A stretch of DNA of 64,000 bases. It comes from Flavobacterium sp. NKUCC04_CG (GTDB taxonomy: Bacteria; Bacteroidota; Bacteroidia; Flavobacteriales; Flavobacteriaceae). A program made the position numbers and the translations under genes. This document shows positions 17,720-26,745 of the stretch, piece by piece (the first letter of the stretch is position 1; each line of letters begins with the position of its first letter). Where the stretch lies: NCBI RefSeq assembly GCF_019345525.1, contig NZ_JAHKRA010000007.1, forward strand, positions 1-64,000. Reading direction: 5' to 3'. The notes under the pieces were generated by a model. It was not told the DNA's origin and did no database searches. It worked only from the letters and a program-made list of their open reading frames with translations.

Positions 17720-18671
17720 GAGTAAACGAATAATTTAAAGTTTGGATGATTTTAGAATTATCGTAAACGGTAGAGGAATGAGAAGCTTTTGCGCTAGCGC
17801 GTGAATAGCTTCTTTTTTTTGCTGTAAAAAGCGAAATAATATAGTCTAATCTCCAGGCAATACCCGTAGTAAAAGGAGAGGCATAGAGTGTGGGGCGTTT
17901 TTTATGTAAATGATCGGCTAGACCATCGAGTAAATCGTGAAAGCTGATGTTTTCTGAAACGACTACATAGTTTTGATTTTGAATGGGGCTATTCATCAGT
18001 TTAATCATGATGTTACAAACATCTTCTACAGCAACAACACCAACGGTTCCTTTGGTGTAAAAAGGCATTCCTTTATAGATTTTTTCGAACAATTCTCCAG
18101 AACTTTGTTTCCAAAATCCACGGCCAAAGATCACCCCGGGATTCACAATGACAATCGGCAGATTTTCTTGACTGGCTCGCCATACTTCGATTTCGCTACC
18201 GTATTTACTAATGGCGTAATCGCTATGTGAAGCATCGGGATTCCAGTTGGAGGATTCGTCTATTTTTTTGTCTTTTTCTATGGTTTCTCCCAATGCAGCT
18301 ATCGAGCTAACATGGCAGAATTTCTCGATTTTATGAGCGATGGCAAGGTTAACCATATTGGCGGTGCCTTCTATATTGATTTTGCGAAGCAGTTCTTCGT
18401 CTTTTGGATCAAAAGAGACGATTGCAGCACAATGGTAAACCCTAGTGATACCAATAAATGCAGTTTCAAGTGAAGGAAGATCGTTGACATCTGCTTTTAG
18501 CCATTCTATTTTTTGAAACAAAGCTGCTGCATCGTAGTCTTGAAACAATTGACGTGTTTTTTCAATGTTTTTACCCGTTCTATAGATGGCTCGAACTACT
18601 TCGTTTTCTTGAAGTAATTGAAATAATAAATGTGCGCCTAATAAACCGGTTCCTCCTGTGACTAGTATCAT
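17667..18671 (-). CDS. NAD(P)-dependent epimerase/dehydratase, extended SDR
   Basis: The 334-residue protein has a Rossmann start VTGGTGLLGAHL (GxxGxxG), the VYHCAA strand, the catalytic YAISK (YxxxK) and a following VIVNPGVIFGRG. It is an extended SDR of the NAD-epimerase group, with dihydroflavonol-reductase-like relatives. The substrate is unknown. It is monocistronic and convergent with the DUF4296 gene. Confidence 0.9.
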   Translation of the reverse strand: MILVTGGTGLLGAHLLFQLLQENEVVRAIYRTGKNIEKTRQLFQDYDAAALFQKIEWLKADVNDLPSLETAFIGITRVYHCAAIVSFDPKDEELLRKINIEGTANMVNLAIAHKIEKFCHVSSIAALGETIEKDKKIDESSNWNPDASHSDYAISKYGSEIEVWRASQENLPIVIVNPGVIFGRGFWKQSSGELFEKIYKGMPFYTKGTVGVVAVEDVCNIMIKLMNSPIQNQNYVVVSENISFHDLLDGLADHLHKKRPTLYASPFTTGIAWRLDYIISLFTAKKRSYSRASAKASHSSTVYDNSKIIQTLNYSFTPTSDFLKPLCESYLNSF

Positions 18672-18678
18672 ATAGAGA

Positions 18679-18686
18679 CAAATGTA
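18679..18686 (-). promoter_or_regulatory. -7 element TACATTTG very close to the epimerase start
   Basis: A perfect TAnnTTTG ends only seven bases before the start codon. If used, the transcript would begin at or within a few bases of the ATG, making it nearly leaderless. No good -33 TTG is seen, so this stays tentative. Confidence 0.4.
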
Positions 18687-18797
18687 AAAGATAAGTTTTA
18701 CATACTGAAATTTTTTTGAACTAATCGCTTGTTTGTGGATTCGCTTATTTGCTAATAGACGAACAGATAAATAGACGAATTTGCGAATTCAATTGTT

Positions 18798-18805
18798 TAT
18801 ATTTG
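18798..18805 (+). promoter_or_regulatory. -7 element TATATTTG (tyrS)
   Basis: A perfect TAnnTTTG lies 17 bases before the tyrS start. The nearest upstream TTG (18781) is 14 bases away, shorter than usual. Confidence 0.55.
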
Positions 18806-18822
18806 TAAAAAATAATATTTAA

Positions 18823-20115
18823 ATGAAGAATTTTATTGAAGAAGTGACTTGGAGAGGAATGCTCCACGACGTGATGCCAGGCACCGAAGAACATTTGTTG
18901 GAGCAAATGCGTGTTGCGTATGTGGGAATTGACCCAACAGCCGATTCATTGCATATTGGACATTTAGTAGGGGTGATGTTGTTAAAACATTTTCAATTGG
19001 CCGGGCATAAACCCGTTGCATTGATTGGTGGAGCAACTGGAATGGTCGGTGACCCGTCTGGGAAGTCGAACGAGCGTAATTTACTCGATGAAGAAACCCT
19101 GCTACACAATCAAAATGCCATTAAAGCGCAGTTAGAGCGTTTTTTAGATTTTAATTCCGGTACGGACAACGCTGCGGAATTGGTGAATAATTATGACTGG
19201 ATGAAAGATTTTTCATTTTTGGATTTTATTCGTCAAATCGGAAAACACATCACGGTTAACTATATGATGGCAAAGGATTCTGTAAAGAAACGTTTAAATG
19301 GTGAATCAGCCGAGGGAATGTCTTTTACAGAGTTTAGTTATCAATTACTACAAGGTTACGATTTCTTGCATTTGTTTCAACAGAAGAAAGTGACTCTACA
19401 AATGGGTGGTTCTGATCAGTGGGGCAATATCACTACGGGTACAGAAATGATTCGTAGAGTAGCTTCAGGTAAAGCCTATGCTTTGACTTGCCCGTTGATT
19501 ACGAAGGCCGACGGTACTAAATTCGGAAAATCTGAAGGAGGTAATATATGGTTGGATGCAGCGCGAACATCGCCTTATAAGTTTTACCAATATTGGTTGA
19601 ATACTTCGGATGCAGATGCTGAAAAATACATTAAGATATTTACGTTTATCTCCAAAGAAGATATCCTATCACTGACTGCAGAACATCAAGAAGCGCCGCA
19701 TTTAAGAGTGCTTCAAAAGCGTCTGGCAGCTGAATTAACGACCATGGTTCATTCCGCGGACGATTTGGAAAATGCTATAAAAGCCTCTAATATTTTGTTT
19801 GGGAATTCGACTTCAGGCGACCTAAAACAATTAGATCAACAGACCTTTTTAGATGTTTTTGACGGTGTTGGTCAGGCGGAAATTAGTCGTTCGGATATCG
19901 ATGCGGGATTGAATATCATTGAGGCATTGGCCGCTAAGTCTGGTTTTACCACATCAAACGGGGAAGCGAGAAGAGCCTTGCAAGCCAATTCTATTTCGGT
20001 AAACAAAGAAAAAGTAGACGAAGAATACGTCATCAGCACGCAAGATTTAATCAACGACCAATTTGTATTGTTACAAAAGGGGAAAAAGAACTATTTTGTT
20101 TTGGTAATAAAATAA
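18823..20115 (+). CDS. tyrS: Tyrosyl-tRNA synthetase
   Basis: The 430-residue class I synthetase has HIGH at residues 44-47 (LHIGHLVG), the tyrosine-binding YQLLQGYDF and GGSDQWGN, and the KMSKS-equivalent [10 protein letters not shown]-terminal S4-type RNA-binding domain follows ([18 protein letters not shown]). It attaches tyrosine to tRNA-Tyr. It is monocistronic and convergent with the LuxE-like gene, with a single base between the stops. Confidence 0.97.
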   Translation: MKNFIEEVTWRGMLHDVMPGTEEHLLEQMRVAYVGIDPTADSLHIGHLVGVMLLKHFQLAGHKPVALIGGATGMVGDPSGKSNERNLLDEETLLHNQNAIKAQLERFLDFNSGTDNAAELVNNYDWMKDFSFLDFIRQIGKHITVNYMMAKDSVKKRLNGESAEGMSFTEFSYQLLQGYDFLHLFQQKKVTLQMGGSDQWGNITTGTEMIRRVASGKAYALTCPLITKADGTKFGKSEGGNIWLDAARTSPYKFYQYWLNTSDADAEKYIKIFTFISKEDILSLTAEHQEAPHLRVLQKRLAAELTTMVHSADDLENAIKASNILFGNSTSGDLKQLDQQTFLDVFDGVGQAEISRSDIDAGLNIIEALAAKSGFTTSNGEARRALQANSISVNKEKVDEEYVISTQDLINDQFVLLQKGKKNYFVLVIK

Positions 20116-20116
20116 A

Positions 20117-21097
20117 TTAAACGACCATCAGGTTACAACCCCTGATATCGGAATGATCAAAGCGACCCAACACTTCGAAAGAATGGTTGGGTTGTTTTTT
20201 TCCCAAATCTTGTGTAGCGATAAAAGAACAGGAATTGATATTGGCCAAGTCAATAACATTGATGCCCCCCGCTTTTCCATCGGCTAGGTAGCTCAAGGCG
20301 TCCTCGGTATCGCGAATAAGAATATCCATCCACGGTGGACATTCAAAGACCCCGTTGCCCAACGAATAGGCCTGAGAGAGCAGTTCGGTCATGCCGTATT
20401 CAGAATGGATTTCGGATACGCCAAATCCCTCGCAAAGCAATTCGTGTAATTCTTCGCGAATCATCTCTTTACGCTTGCCTTTCATACCACCCGTTTCCAT
20501 AATAACGGTGTGTTGTAAGTTGAATTTTTGGATTTCAATCAGGTCCAATAAGGCGTAAGTAACGCCAATCAATAAGACGTTTTGACCGTCTTTTTCCAAT
20601 TGTAGTATTTTCGCTATGAGTTCACTATAGTTGTTGAGATAAAAACCGCTTTCGGGTTGATTGGATTGCTCGATCAAATCGTTGACCATATAAATCAACG
20701 AAGACCCCTCGCGCTCCAGATAGGATGGCAACAAAGCCAATACCACATAATCTTCTATGTTTCCATAAAAATGAGAAAAAGCCTTTCTAAAACTCAGTTC
20801 GTAATAAGCTAAGTCAGTTATGTGATGTTTGCTGGTTACTATACCGGTTGTGCCGCTACTTGTAAATGTGGTTTGTATGGGTAAATCCGAACTCAGTATA
20901 TCTTTAGTCTTAAAGAACTCAATAGGTAAAAAAGGGATGTCGTAAAGATTTTTTACATCCGAAGGATTTTTCTTAAGCAACTCGCAAAATTGTCGGTAAA
21001 CACTATTGTTGTCGTATTGAAAACGAAAGGTTTTCAACGCCATTTTTTGGAATTCCTTTGGAGAATTGATTTGGATAATGTCTTCTGCTGTAATCAC
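20117..21097 (-). CDS. LuxE/PaaK-like acyl-protein synthetase family
   Basis: The 326-residue protein belongs to the adenylate-forming superfamily through FTSSGTTGIVTSKH (phosphate loop) and SEYGMTELLSQAYS (A5-like). It resembles LuxE-type acyl-protein synthetases and the shortened acyltransferases common in Flavobacteriaceae. The full C-terminal domain of phenylacetate-CoA ligases is missing. The acid substrate is unknown. It is convergent with tyrS. Confidence 0.82.
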   Translation of the reverse strand: MITAEDIIQINSPKEFQKMALKTFRFQYDNNSVYRQFCELLKKNPSDVKNLYDIPFLPIEFFKTKDILSSDLPIQTTFTSSGTTGIVTSKHHITDLAYYELSFRKAFSHFYGNIEDYVVLALLPSYLEREGSSLIYMVNDLIEQSNQPESGFYLNNYSELIAKILQLEKDGQNVLLIGVTYALLDLIEIQKFNLQHTVIMETGGMKGKRKEMIREELHELLCEGFGVSEIHSEYGMTELLSQAYSLGNGVFECPPWMDILIRDTEDALSYLADGKAGGINVIDLANINSCSFIATQDLGKKQPNHSFEVLGRFDHSDIRGCNLMVV

Positions 21098-21113
21098 GAC
21101 TCAATATTTTAGA

Positions 21114-21121
21114 CAAAAGTA
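21114..21121 (-). promoter_or_regulatory. -7 element TACTTTTG (LuxE-like gene)
   Basis: A perfect TAnnTTTG lies 16 bases before the start codon on the minus strand. Confidence 0.5.
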
Positions 21122-21129
21122 CAAATAAA

Positions 21130-21157
21130 AAAGCATCGAAATTTGTCGATGCTTTGA
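21130..21157 (-). terminator. Terminator after the mini T9SS protein gene
   Basis: AAGCATCGA pairs with TCGATGCTT around AATTTG, with a T-run on the minus strand. Confidence 0.8.
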
Positions 21158-21179
21158 ATATATTTAATAGAAAGACGAA

Positions 21180-21521
21180 CTACCTGATGACTAATTTTCG
21201 CGTAGCAGTAGCGTCTTTTTCTTTAATTTTAATGATGTAGACTCCAGGATTGATGTTGGGAAGATTAAGTTCTCTTGTAGTTAATACTGAGCTAAATATT
21301 TTCTTGCCTAAAATGTCATAGAGGCCAATTTCCTTAGGTAGATTATTATTACTGGTAATATAAACTTTTCCTGTTGAGGTCGGGTTGGGGTACAGTTGTA
21401 GCCCTTCGATACTCTCCGCGGGTTTCGAAACATTAGTTGGATCGGTAACTTGCCCGTAAACGATAGCATTAAAGCTAAATAGGAGCAAGATCGATAAGAT
21501 ATAAAAGTATTTTTTTTCCAT
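21180..21521 (-). CDS. Minimal T9SS type A sorting-domain protein
   Basis: The 113-residue protein consists of a signal peptide (about residues 1-23), a linker of about 20 residues, and a type A T9SS C-terminal domain (LQLYPNPTSTGKVYI ... GLYDILGKKIF ... INPGVYIIKI, ending KLVIR). Such domains direct secretion by the type IX system and attachment to the cell surface. Here there is practically no cargo. It follows the beta-helix lipoprotein gene, with a terminator between them. Confidence 0.88.
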   Translation of the reverse strand: MEKKYFYILSILLLFSFNAIVYGQVTDPTNVSKPAESIEGLQLYPNPTSTGKVYITSNNNLPKEIGLYDILGKKIFSSVLTTRELNLPNINPGVYIIKIKEKDATATRKLVIR

Positions 21522-21572
21522 AAAACATGATTCTATTGTAAATGTAAGTATTTATTTCAGATATAATTCAAA

Positions 21573-21608
21573 AAAAAAGCCACTTACATATAGTAAATGG
21601 CTTTTTTA
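21573..21608 (-). terminator. Terminator after the beta-helix lipoprotein
   Basis: AAAAGCCA-C-TTAC pairs with GTAA-A-TGGCTTTT, with T-runs on both flanks. It lies 22 bases after the lipoprotein stop. Confidence 0.8.
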
Positions 21609-21629
21609 ACATTTTTGGGGACTAATTTC

Positions 21630-22793
21630 TTACAAACCGATTGTCCAACCTTTAGCCCATGTCGGAACATCGGCTCCTTTTTCTGCTCCAGTTGCATTGG
21701 CATTTTCAGTATAAACACCGTCTACATTCACACTTTCTTTAGCCGTATTTTTTCCTTTAGCCTTAGTTGCTATTTTATCAAATTTAACATTAGTTATTTT
21801 TAATGATCCGTTGGCAACATTAGCAAGTGTTTCGTCGTGCTCCACATCAAATCCAACTGTAAAGTTGCTTAAGAATAAATTGTCGATGTTCGCTTTAGTT
21901 CCTTCTCTCAATTTTAAACCTTGTGGTTCAGCACCTTGTTCTCCCAGTCCGATTAAAGTAATGTTGTTTATCGTCGGGTTAGCAATAGGAGTAGCCGCAC
22001 GGTTGGTAGCGTTGTTATCGGCTTCTATACCGCGGTTACCTCTTCCGAATTCTAGTTTTGCATACCAGTTAGAGTTGGTTCCTACCCAACCTTCTGTCCA
22101 GTCAAATTGATCGTCTTCGTTTCCATTAGAAACCAAGTATTTGGTGTTTACGGTTCCTCCGAAAAATTCAAATCCATCATCAGCTCCTTTGTATGCTTGA
22201 ACGTATTCTACTTTAGTACCGTTACCCACTCCGAAGAAGGAAATTCCATTGAATTCTTTTTCTGTATTAAAACGAGCTCCAGCATATTCTACTCTTAAAT
22301 AAGTAATAGAACCTGAACTGTCGTTGGCAAGATCGCCACCATAAGTCAATTCTGAAACCTCTGCTGTAGCTGTTTTCCCTTTGTTAATAGGCGCTTTTCC
22401 ACAGATTACTAAACCACCCCACTGTGCTTGTTCTTGTATGTTTGCTGTCATCACTACCGGTTTCTCAGCAGTACCGTTTACAAATATTTTACCTCCTTGG
22501 GCCACGGCTATAAAAGAAGTTGTTCCTCCAGTTCCTATGATTTTTGTACCTGCTGGTATAACTAATGATGCACCGTCTTCTACTAATATTCTACCGTTAA
22601 GGATATATGTTTTTGAAGCATCTAATGTAACGGTTCCCTTAGAAATTTTTCCGTTAAAATTGTTTTCGTTTAGGACGAAGGCGTTTTTGTCGTCTGGAGG
22701 TGTAGGATTGTTGTCGTCACTACTGCTGCAGCTTACTAAGAATAAACTGGATAAAAATAAAATTCCGAATGCATTTCTTACTAATTTTTTCAT
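21630..22793 (-). CDS. Surface lipoprotein, predicted right-handed beta-helix
   Basis: The 387-residue protein has a lipobox (FLVSCSSSDD, the usual SSDD surface-export-type start). A repetitive, Gly-rich, beta-strand body follows (DGASLVIPAGTKIIGTGG, WGGLVICGKAPINKGK, DGFEFFGGTVNTKYLVSNGNEDDQFDWTEG). This pattern suggests a parallel beta-helix. The ligand is unknown. It lies directly downstream of the TonB receptor in the same direction but is separated by a terminator and 348 bases, so it may have its own promoter. A surface partner of the receptor is the likely role. Confidence 0.78.
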   Translation of the reverse strand: MKKLVRNAFGILFLSSLFLVSCSSSDDNNPTPPDDKNAFVLNENNFNGKISKGTVTLDASKTYILNGRILVEDGASLVIPAGTKIIGTGGTTSFIAVAQGGKIFVNGTAEKPVVMTANIQEQAQWGGLVICGKAPINKGKTATAEVSELTYGGDLANDSSGSITYLRVEYAGARFNTEKEFNGISFFGVGNGTKVEYVQAYKGADDGFEFFGGTVNTKYLVSNGNEDDQFDWTEGWVGTNSNWYAKLEFGRGNRGIEADNNATNRAATPIANPTINNITLIGLGEQGAEPQGLKLREGTKANIDNLFLSNFTVGFDVEHDETLANVANGSLKITNVKFDKIATKAKGKNTAKESVNVDGVYTENANATGAEKGADVPTWAKGWTIGL

Positions 22794-23092
22794 TTTTTCT
22801 GGTTGATTGGTTATTGTTGTACAAATTTGCGCGAAAGTCCGGTATTGTTAGTTAAGAGAATATTATTGAATTAACATTGAAAAGTTGTCTTTCTGTTAGC
22901 TAAACATTAAGAACGTTAAGGCTTAAAACAAGTGGTAATTTCAAAATGAATAGCCTCTTATTATATTGCCGCTATTCCCTTGTTTTTAACGGATTCCCGT
23001 AGGGCTGGGAGGTTCTGTGTTTTCAAGAGAATAATTGAATTTCGTTGTGAAATCAATATCATATGCGATTTTTAAGTAAAAAATGGGCATAA
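22794..23092. other. Intergenic region with TTAAC-like motifs
   Basis: No gene is seen between the lipoprotein and the receptor. On the minus strand CAAATTTG lies about 40 bases before the lipoprotein start, a -7-like box with one mismatch. Several short related words (GTTAGTTAAG, ATTAACATT, GTTAGCTAAACATT) cluster at 22848-22914 and might bind a regulator; this is speculation. Confidence 0.35.
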
Positions 23093-23130
23093 AAAAAGAC
23101 TGTCTCGATTTAGGAGACAGTCTTTTTGAA
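23093..23130 (-). terminator. Terminator after the TonB receptor
   Basis: AAAGACTGTCTC pairs with GAGACAGTCTTT around ATTTAG or similar, with a T-run on the minus strand, 12 bases after the stop. Confidence 0.85.
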
Positions 23131-23141
23131 GTGATTATTAT

Positions 23142-25883
23142 TTAGAATTGGTAGTTTAAACTCAGACTAAAGTTCTTGCCCAATTTATAGGATTGAACTA
23201 AAATGTCTTGGTTAAGGTTTTCTTGTACGCGGTCGATAGAGGGGTCAAGTAAATTTTTAGCACTTAGTCCCAAACCTAAATGATCGCTCAATTTTGTTTT
23301 GAAAACAAAGTCTAAGGTTCCAAAACCTTTGTCAACCGAGTTTCCTAATTGCTGTGATCCCAAAGAGTAAATACGATCGGAGATATAGGCATAAGAAACC
23401 GTAGCCATAACACTTCGTTTGTTCCATTCCTTAATATAACTGATGTCGGCGTTCATCACTAAATCAGCTGCTCCAGTAAAACTAGCCGTATCGTGTGTGA
23501 AATCGGCTCCAAAGGCATTTTCTTTACGCACCTTTTCAGAATCCAATTCCTGATGTGTTTTCATATAAGCCGCATTCAAGCCCGCTGTTAATTTGTTGGT
23601 ATTTACATCATCAAATGAAAACAGGTTTTTTCGAATTTCCAATTCAATACCGGCTGCATAACCCGAGTCTCCTGTGTTAGCAAAAGAGATGTCGTCTGAA
23701 GAAGAGGTGATTGTGATTTCATTAATTGGATTTTGAATGTATTTACCAAAGGCAGTCAACGAGATAATTTCGTCGTTTTCTGGAAAAAACTCCCATTTTA
23801 AATCCAAATTATAGTCGTCTGATGCGTATAAGTCTGGATTCCCTTTAATCGAACCCGTTGCTTTTTCATACATAAACAAACCTCTTTCTTTAAACTGCGG
23901 TAGGGTGTAGGTTTTAGAAGCGGCTAGTCTTAAATTGTTGCGATCGTTTACCGCGTATTTTAAGGATAGGTTTGGAAGAAAGGCCGTTTTTTCAAAATTG
24001 TTTTCGTCACCTTGTAAGTCCAACTGTGTTTTCCATTCCATATCTTGGCGAATTTGCTCCAAACGCAAGCCTACTACAGCCGATATTTTCTCGGATAGTT
24101 TGTATTCCAATGCCGCATAACCACCATTGATGTTTTGTTTTCCCTTATAAGTTTGTGGTGTTAATGCGATATCCAAATTACGGTCACCCAAAAAGGTTTC
24201 CATCTGAAAATCACCATTGTCAAAACCGTTTTTATTTAAAACCGCATCAAGATTATAAGGATCTACAGCAACGTTTCTTAAGGCAGTACCTAAGCGGTAG
24301 TTAAACTGACTTGCTTTAAAATCAAGGTTTTTAAAACGACTGTTGTATCCCAGGGTTAATTTACCGCGATATAATAAATCAGAATCTTTACCAAATTTGT
24401 AGTCAAGGGATATTCTAGCGGCCATTTCATCTTCATTTAAATTCTGGTAATAACGGTGGTTGTCGGTTACCGAATTTGTAGTAAAGTAATATTGACTGTC
24501 TTTGATACGGAACGAGTTTTGGATTCGATCAGGCATATCGCTTTTAATGGTGTTATAAGAACCGCCCCAATTCAACTTGAATTGATCGTTAATCTGGTGT
24601 TCTCCCAATAATTGATTGACTAATAAGGTGTTTTGAACATAGTTACCACGTCTTAAAAAACCGCCTTCAGGACCATCTGCTAAATCGCGCATATATCCGC
24701 GGTATTCCTCATTACTTTCAGAAGATCCGTTGATGTATAGTAAGTTATAACCTATTTTATGGTTTGGATTAAAGCTGTATTGTGCATTAAACATTCCGGT
24801 AGTATTCGTAGTATATTCGTATTCTTTAGTAGCGAAATCTTTGGTAGCGTCGCCCTGAGCTTGTACCGATTTTACGACACCTTCTTTATATTTAAATTTA
24901 TTTCCAAACGAAGCCGTTCCGAATAAATTAAGTTGTCCTTGCTGCCCAATATTAAAAGATTTTCCTGTGTTAAAACCGAAGTTCATACCATATGGTGCTC
25001 TGTTTTTTAGGTTGAGACCGTTGGTGAATTGATAGTTTTTTAAGGGATCTGTCGGGGTGTCGTTTTTAGAAAATCCCATATAATTACGGTCGGATAACAA
25101 TAGAAACTGATCTTGTTGAACCGCATTGGAATTCACTTCAGAACCTATAGAGAAGTTAAAAAAACCTTCACCACTATGGTCTTTGGAAATGATGTCCACA
25201 TTAGCACCAGCAAAGTCCCCGAAAATACGGCTAGAATATGTTTTGTCGATTGAAATGTATTCAACAATATCGGTAGAGAACAAATCTAAACTGATGTTTT
25301 TGCGTTCCGGGTCGTTGGATGGAATGGGTAAGCCGTTCATAGAAGTGGAATTATAACGGTCTCCCAATCCGCGAACAAATATGGTTCCAGAGCCCTCTTG
25401 TTTGACTACACCAGTTGTTTTTGCTACTGCAGCAGCCACATCACTAACACCTTTTCTGGACAATTCTTGAGATCCGATGTTTTGTTTGATTTCCATGGAA
25501 CGATGTTGGTCGAGCAATAAAGCGGTTTCTTTTACTTTTTTGGAAGTGGCTTGTACAACCACTCCTTCGAGTTCGGTACTGTTTGACGATAAGGATTGGT
25601 TAAGCGATTTGCTTTCTCCTTTTACAATGACAATTGATACGGATTGGGTGTCGTAACCTAGATAACTAAATAATACCAAATGCTTTCCAGCTGGAAGTGA
25701 TAGTTGATAGTTTCCGTTGACGTCCGAACTGGTTCCGAATGTGGTGCCTTCTATACTTACTGTGGCAAAAGCCAGCGGAGCTGAGTTGGCATCTAAATCG
25801 GTAACCTTTCCTTTTAGCGTTCCATTTTGTGCATAAAGTCCGCATGTAAGCAACAATGCGAGTAATAAAATAGATAATTTCAT
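23142..25883 (-). CDS. TonB-dependent outer-membrane receptor
   Basis: The 913-residue protein has a signal peptide, an N-terminal carboxypeptidase-D-like beta-sandwich (GTLKGKVTDLDANSAPLAFATV), a plug domain (SRKGVSDVAAAVAKTTGVV, IFVRGLGDRYNST) and a large beta-barrel ending in a C-terminal Phe (LSLNYQF). It should import a substrate across the outer membrane using TonB energy. The substrate is not evident. The partner lipoprotein and mini T9SS protein downstream and the divergent PhoB/PhoR-like pair suggest a regulated nutrient system, possibly for a phosphorus compound (inference from neighbours only). Confidence 0.92.
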   Translation of the reverse strand: MKLSILLLALLLTCGLYAQNGTLKGKVTDLDANSAPLAFATVSIEGTTFGTSSDVNGNYQLSLPAGKHLVLFSYLGYDTQSVSIVIVKGESKSLNQSLSSNSTELEGVVVQATSKKVKETALLLDQHRSMEIKQNIGSQELSRKGVSDVAAAVAKTTGVVKQEGSGTIFVRGLGDRYNSTSMNGLPIPSNDPERKNISLDLFSTDIVEYISIDKTYSSRIFGDFAGANVDIISKDHSGEGFFNFSIGSEVNSNAVQQDQFLLLSDRNYMGFSKNDTPTDPLKNYQFTNGLNLKNRAPYGMNFGFNTGKSFNIGQQGQLNLFGTASFGNKFKYKEGVVKSVQAQGDATKDFATKEYEYTTNTTGMFNAQYSFNPNHKIGYNLLYINGSSESNEEYRGYMRDLADGPEGGFLRRGNYVQNTLLVNQLLGEHQINDQFKLNWGGSYNTIKSDMPDRIQNSFRIKDSQYYFTTNSVTDNHRYYQNLNEDEMAARISLDYKFGKDSDLLYRGKLTLGYNSRFKNLDFKASQFNYRLGTALRNVAVDPYNLDAVLNKNGFDNGDFQMETFLGDRNLDIALTPQTYKGKQNINGGYAALEYKLSEKISAVVGLRLEQIRQDMEWKTQLDLQGDENNFEKTAFLPNLSLKYAVNDRNNLRLAASKTYTLPQFKERGLFMYEKATGSIKGNPDLYASDDYNLDLKWEFFPENDEIISLTAFGKYIQNPINEITITSSSDDISFANTGDSGYAAGIELEIRKNLFSFDDVNTNKLTAGLNAAYMKTHQELDSEKVRKENAFGADFTHDTASFTGAADLVMNADISYIKEWNKRSVMATVSYAYISDRIYSLGSQQLGNSVDKGFGTLDFVFKTKLSDHLGLGLSAKNLLDPSIDRVQENLNQDILVQSYKLGKNFSLSLNYQF

Positions 25884-26059
25884 TTTGTGTGTGTTAGGTT
25901 GTGCAAATGAATTACCTTAATGTGATTATCAGGTTACCGACCTGTTATCAATTTGTTGTACTAAAATCATTAAAACGTTAAGAGATTAAATTATAGTTAA
26001 CAGCTGATTTGGTTTTGTATTATCTTTACCTTTACCATTCTAAATAAGTAAGATTCACA

Positions 26060-26743
26060 ATGAAGAAAAAGGAAATTAAGATTTTGTTAGTCGATGACGA
26101 GCAAGATATTTTGGAAATCATTGGTTATAACCTCGTGCAGGAGGGATACCAAGTAAGTACCGCTAGCAACGGAAGAGAAGCAGTACTTAAAGCTCAAAAA
26201 GAACATCCTCATTTAATCATTATGGACGTGATGATGCCGGAAATGGATGGTATGGAAGCTTGTGAGCACATTAGAAGAATACCGGAATTGCAAAACACCA
26301 TCATTACCTTTTTAACAGCTAGGGGAGAAGATTATTCTCAAGTAGCCGGCTTTGATGCTGGAGCAGACGATTATATTACCAAACCGGTCAAACCAAAGGT
26401 TTTGATGAGCAAGGTTAAAGCTTTGTTGAGAAGGTTTAAGGAAGAGGAGAAAAATGGTGACATCATCAATGTAGGGGAAATCGAAATCAATAGAGAGGAA
26501 TATAAGATTGTAAAAGAGGGCGTTGAAATCATCTTGCCTAGAAAGGAATTTGAATTGTTTTACCTATTGGCTTCTAAACCGGGGAAAGTATTTAAAAGAG
26601 AAGAAATTTTAGATAAAGTATGGGGTAATGAAGTTATAGTTGGAGGAAGAACGATTGATGTACACATCCGTAAATTAAGAGAGAAAATCGGTGACGAATG
26701 GTTTAAAACCATTAAAGGGGTGGGTTATAAACTAGATCTTTAA
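26060..26743 (+). CDS. OmpR/PhoB-family response regulator
   Basis: The 227-residue protein has a receiver domain with the acidic pocket VDDEQD, phospho-acceptor D56 (LIIMDVMMPEMDG) and the conserved Lys in ITKPVKPKV. A winged-helix DNA-binding domain follows (ILPRKEFELFYLLASKPGKVFKRE, TIDVHIRKLREKI). It is paired with the kinase two bases downstream. It is close to PhoB-type regulators of Bacteroidota, so phosphate control is plausible. It is divergent from the TonB receptor gene. Confidence 0.95.
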   Translation: MKKKEIKILLVDDEQDILEIIGYNLVQEGYQVSTASNGREAVLKAQKEHPHLIIMDVMMPEMDGMEACEHIRRIPELQNTIITFLTARGEDYSQVAGFDAGADDYITKPVKPKVLMSKVKALLRRFKEEEKNGDIINVGEIEINREEYKIVKEGVEIILPRKEFELFYLLASKPGKVFKREEILDKVWGNEVIVGGRTIDVHIRKLREKIGDEWFKTIKGVGYKLDL

Positions 26744-26745
26744 CC

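Noticed and set aside
22980-23015. Possible second copy of the 4246 intergenic element (CCCGTAGGGCTGGGAGG)
   Set aside because: Only a few bases match and no hairpin is shared.
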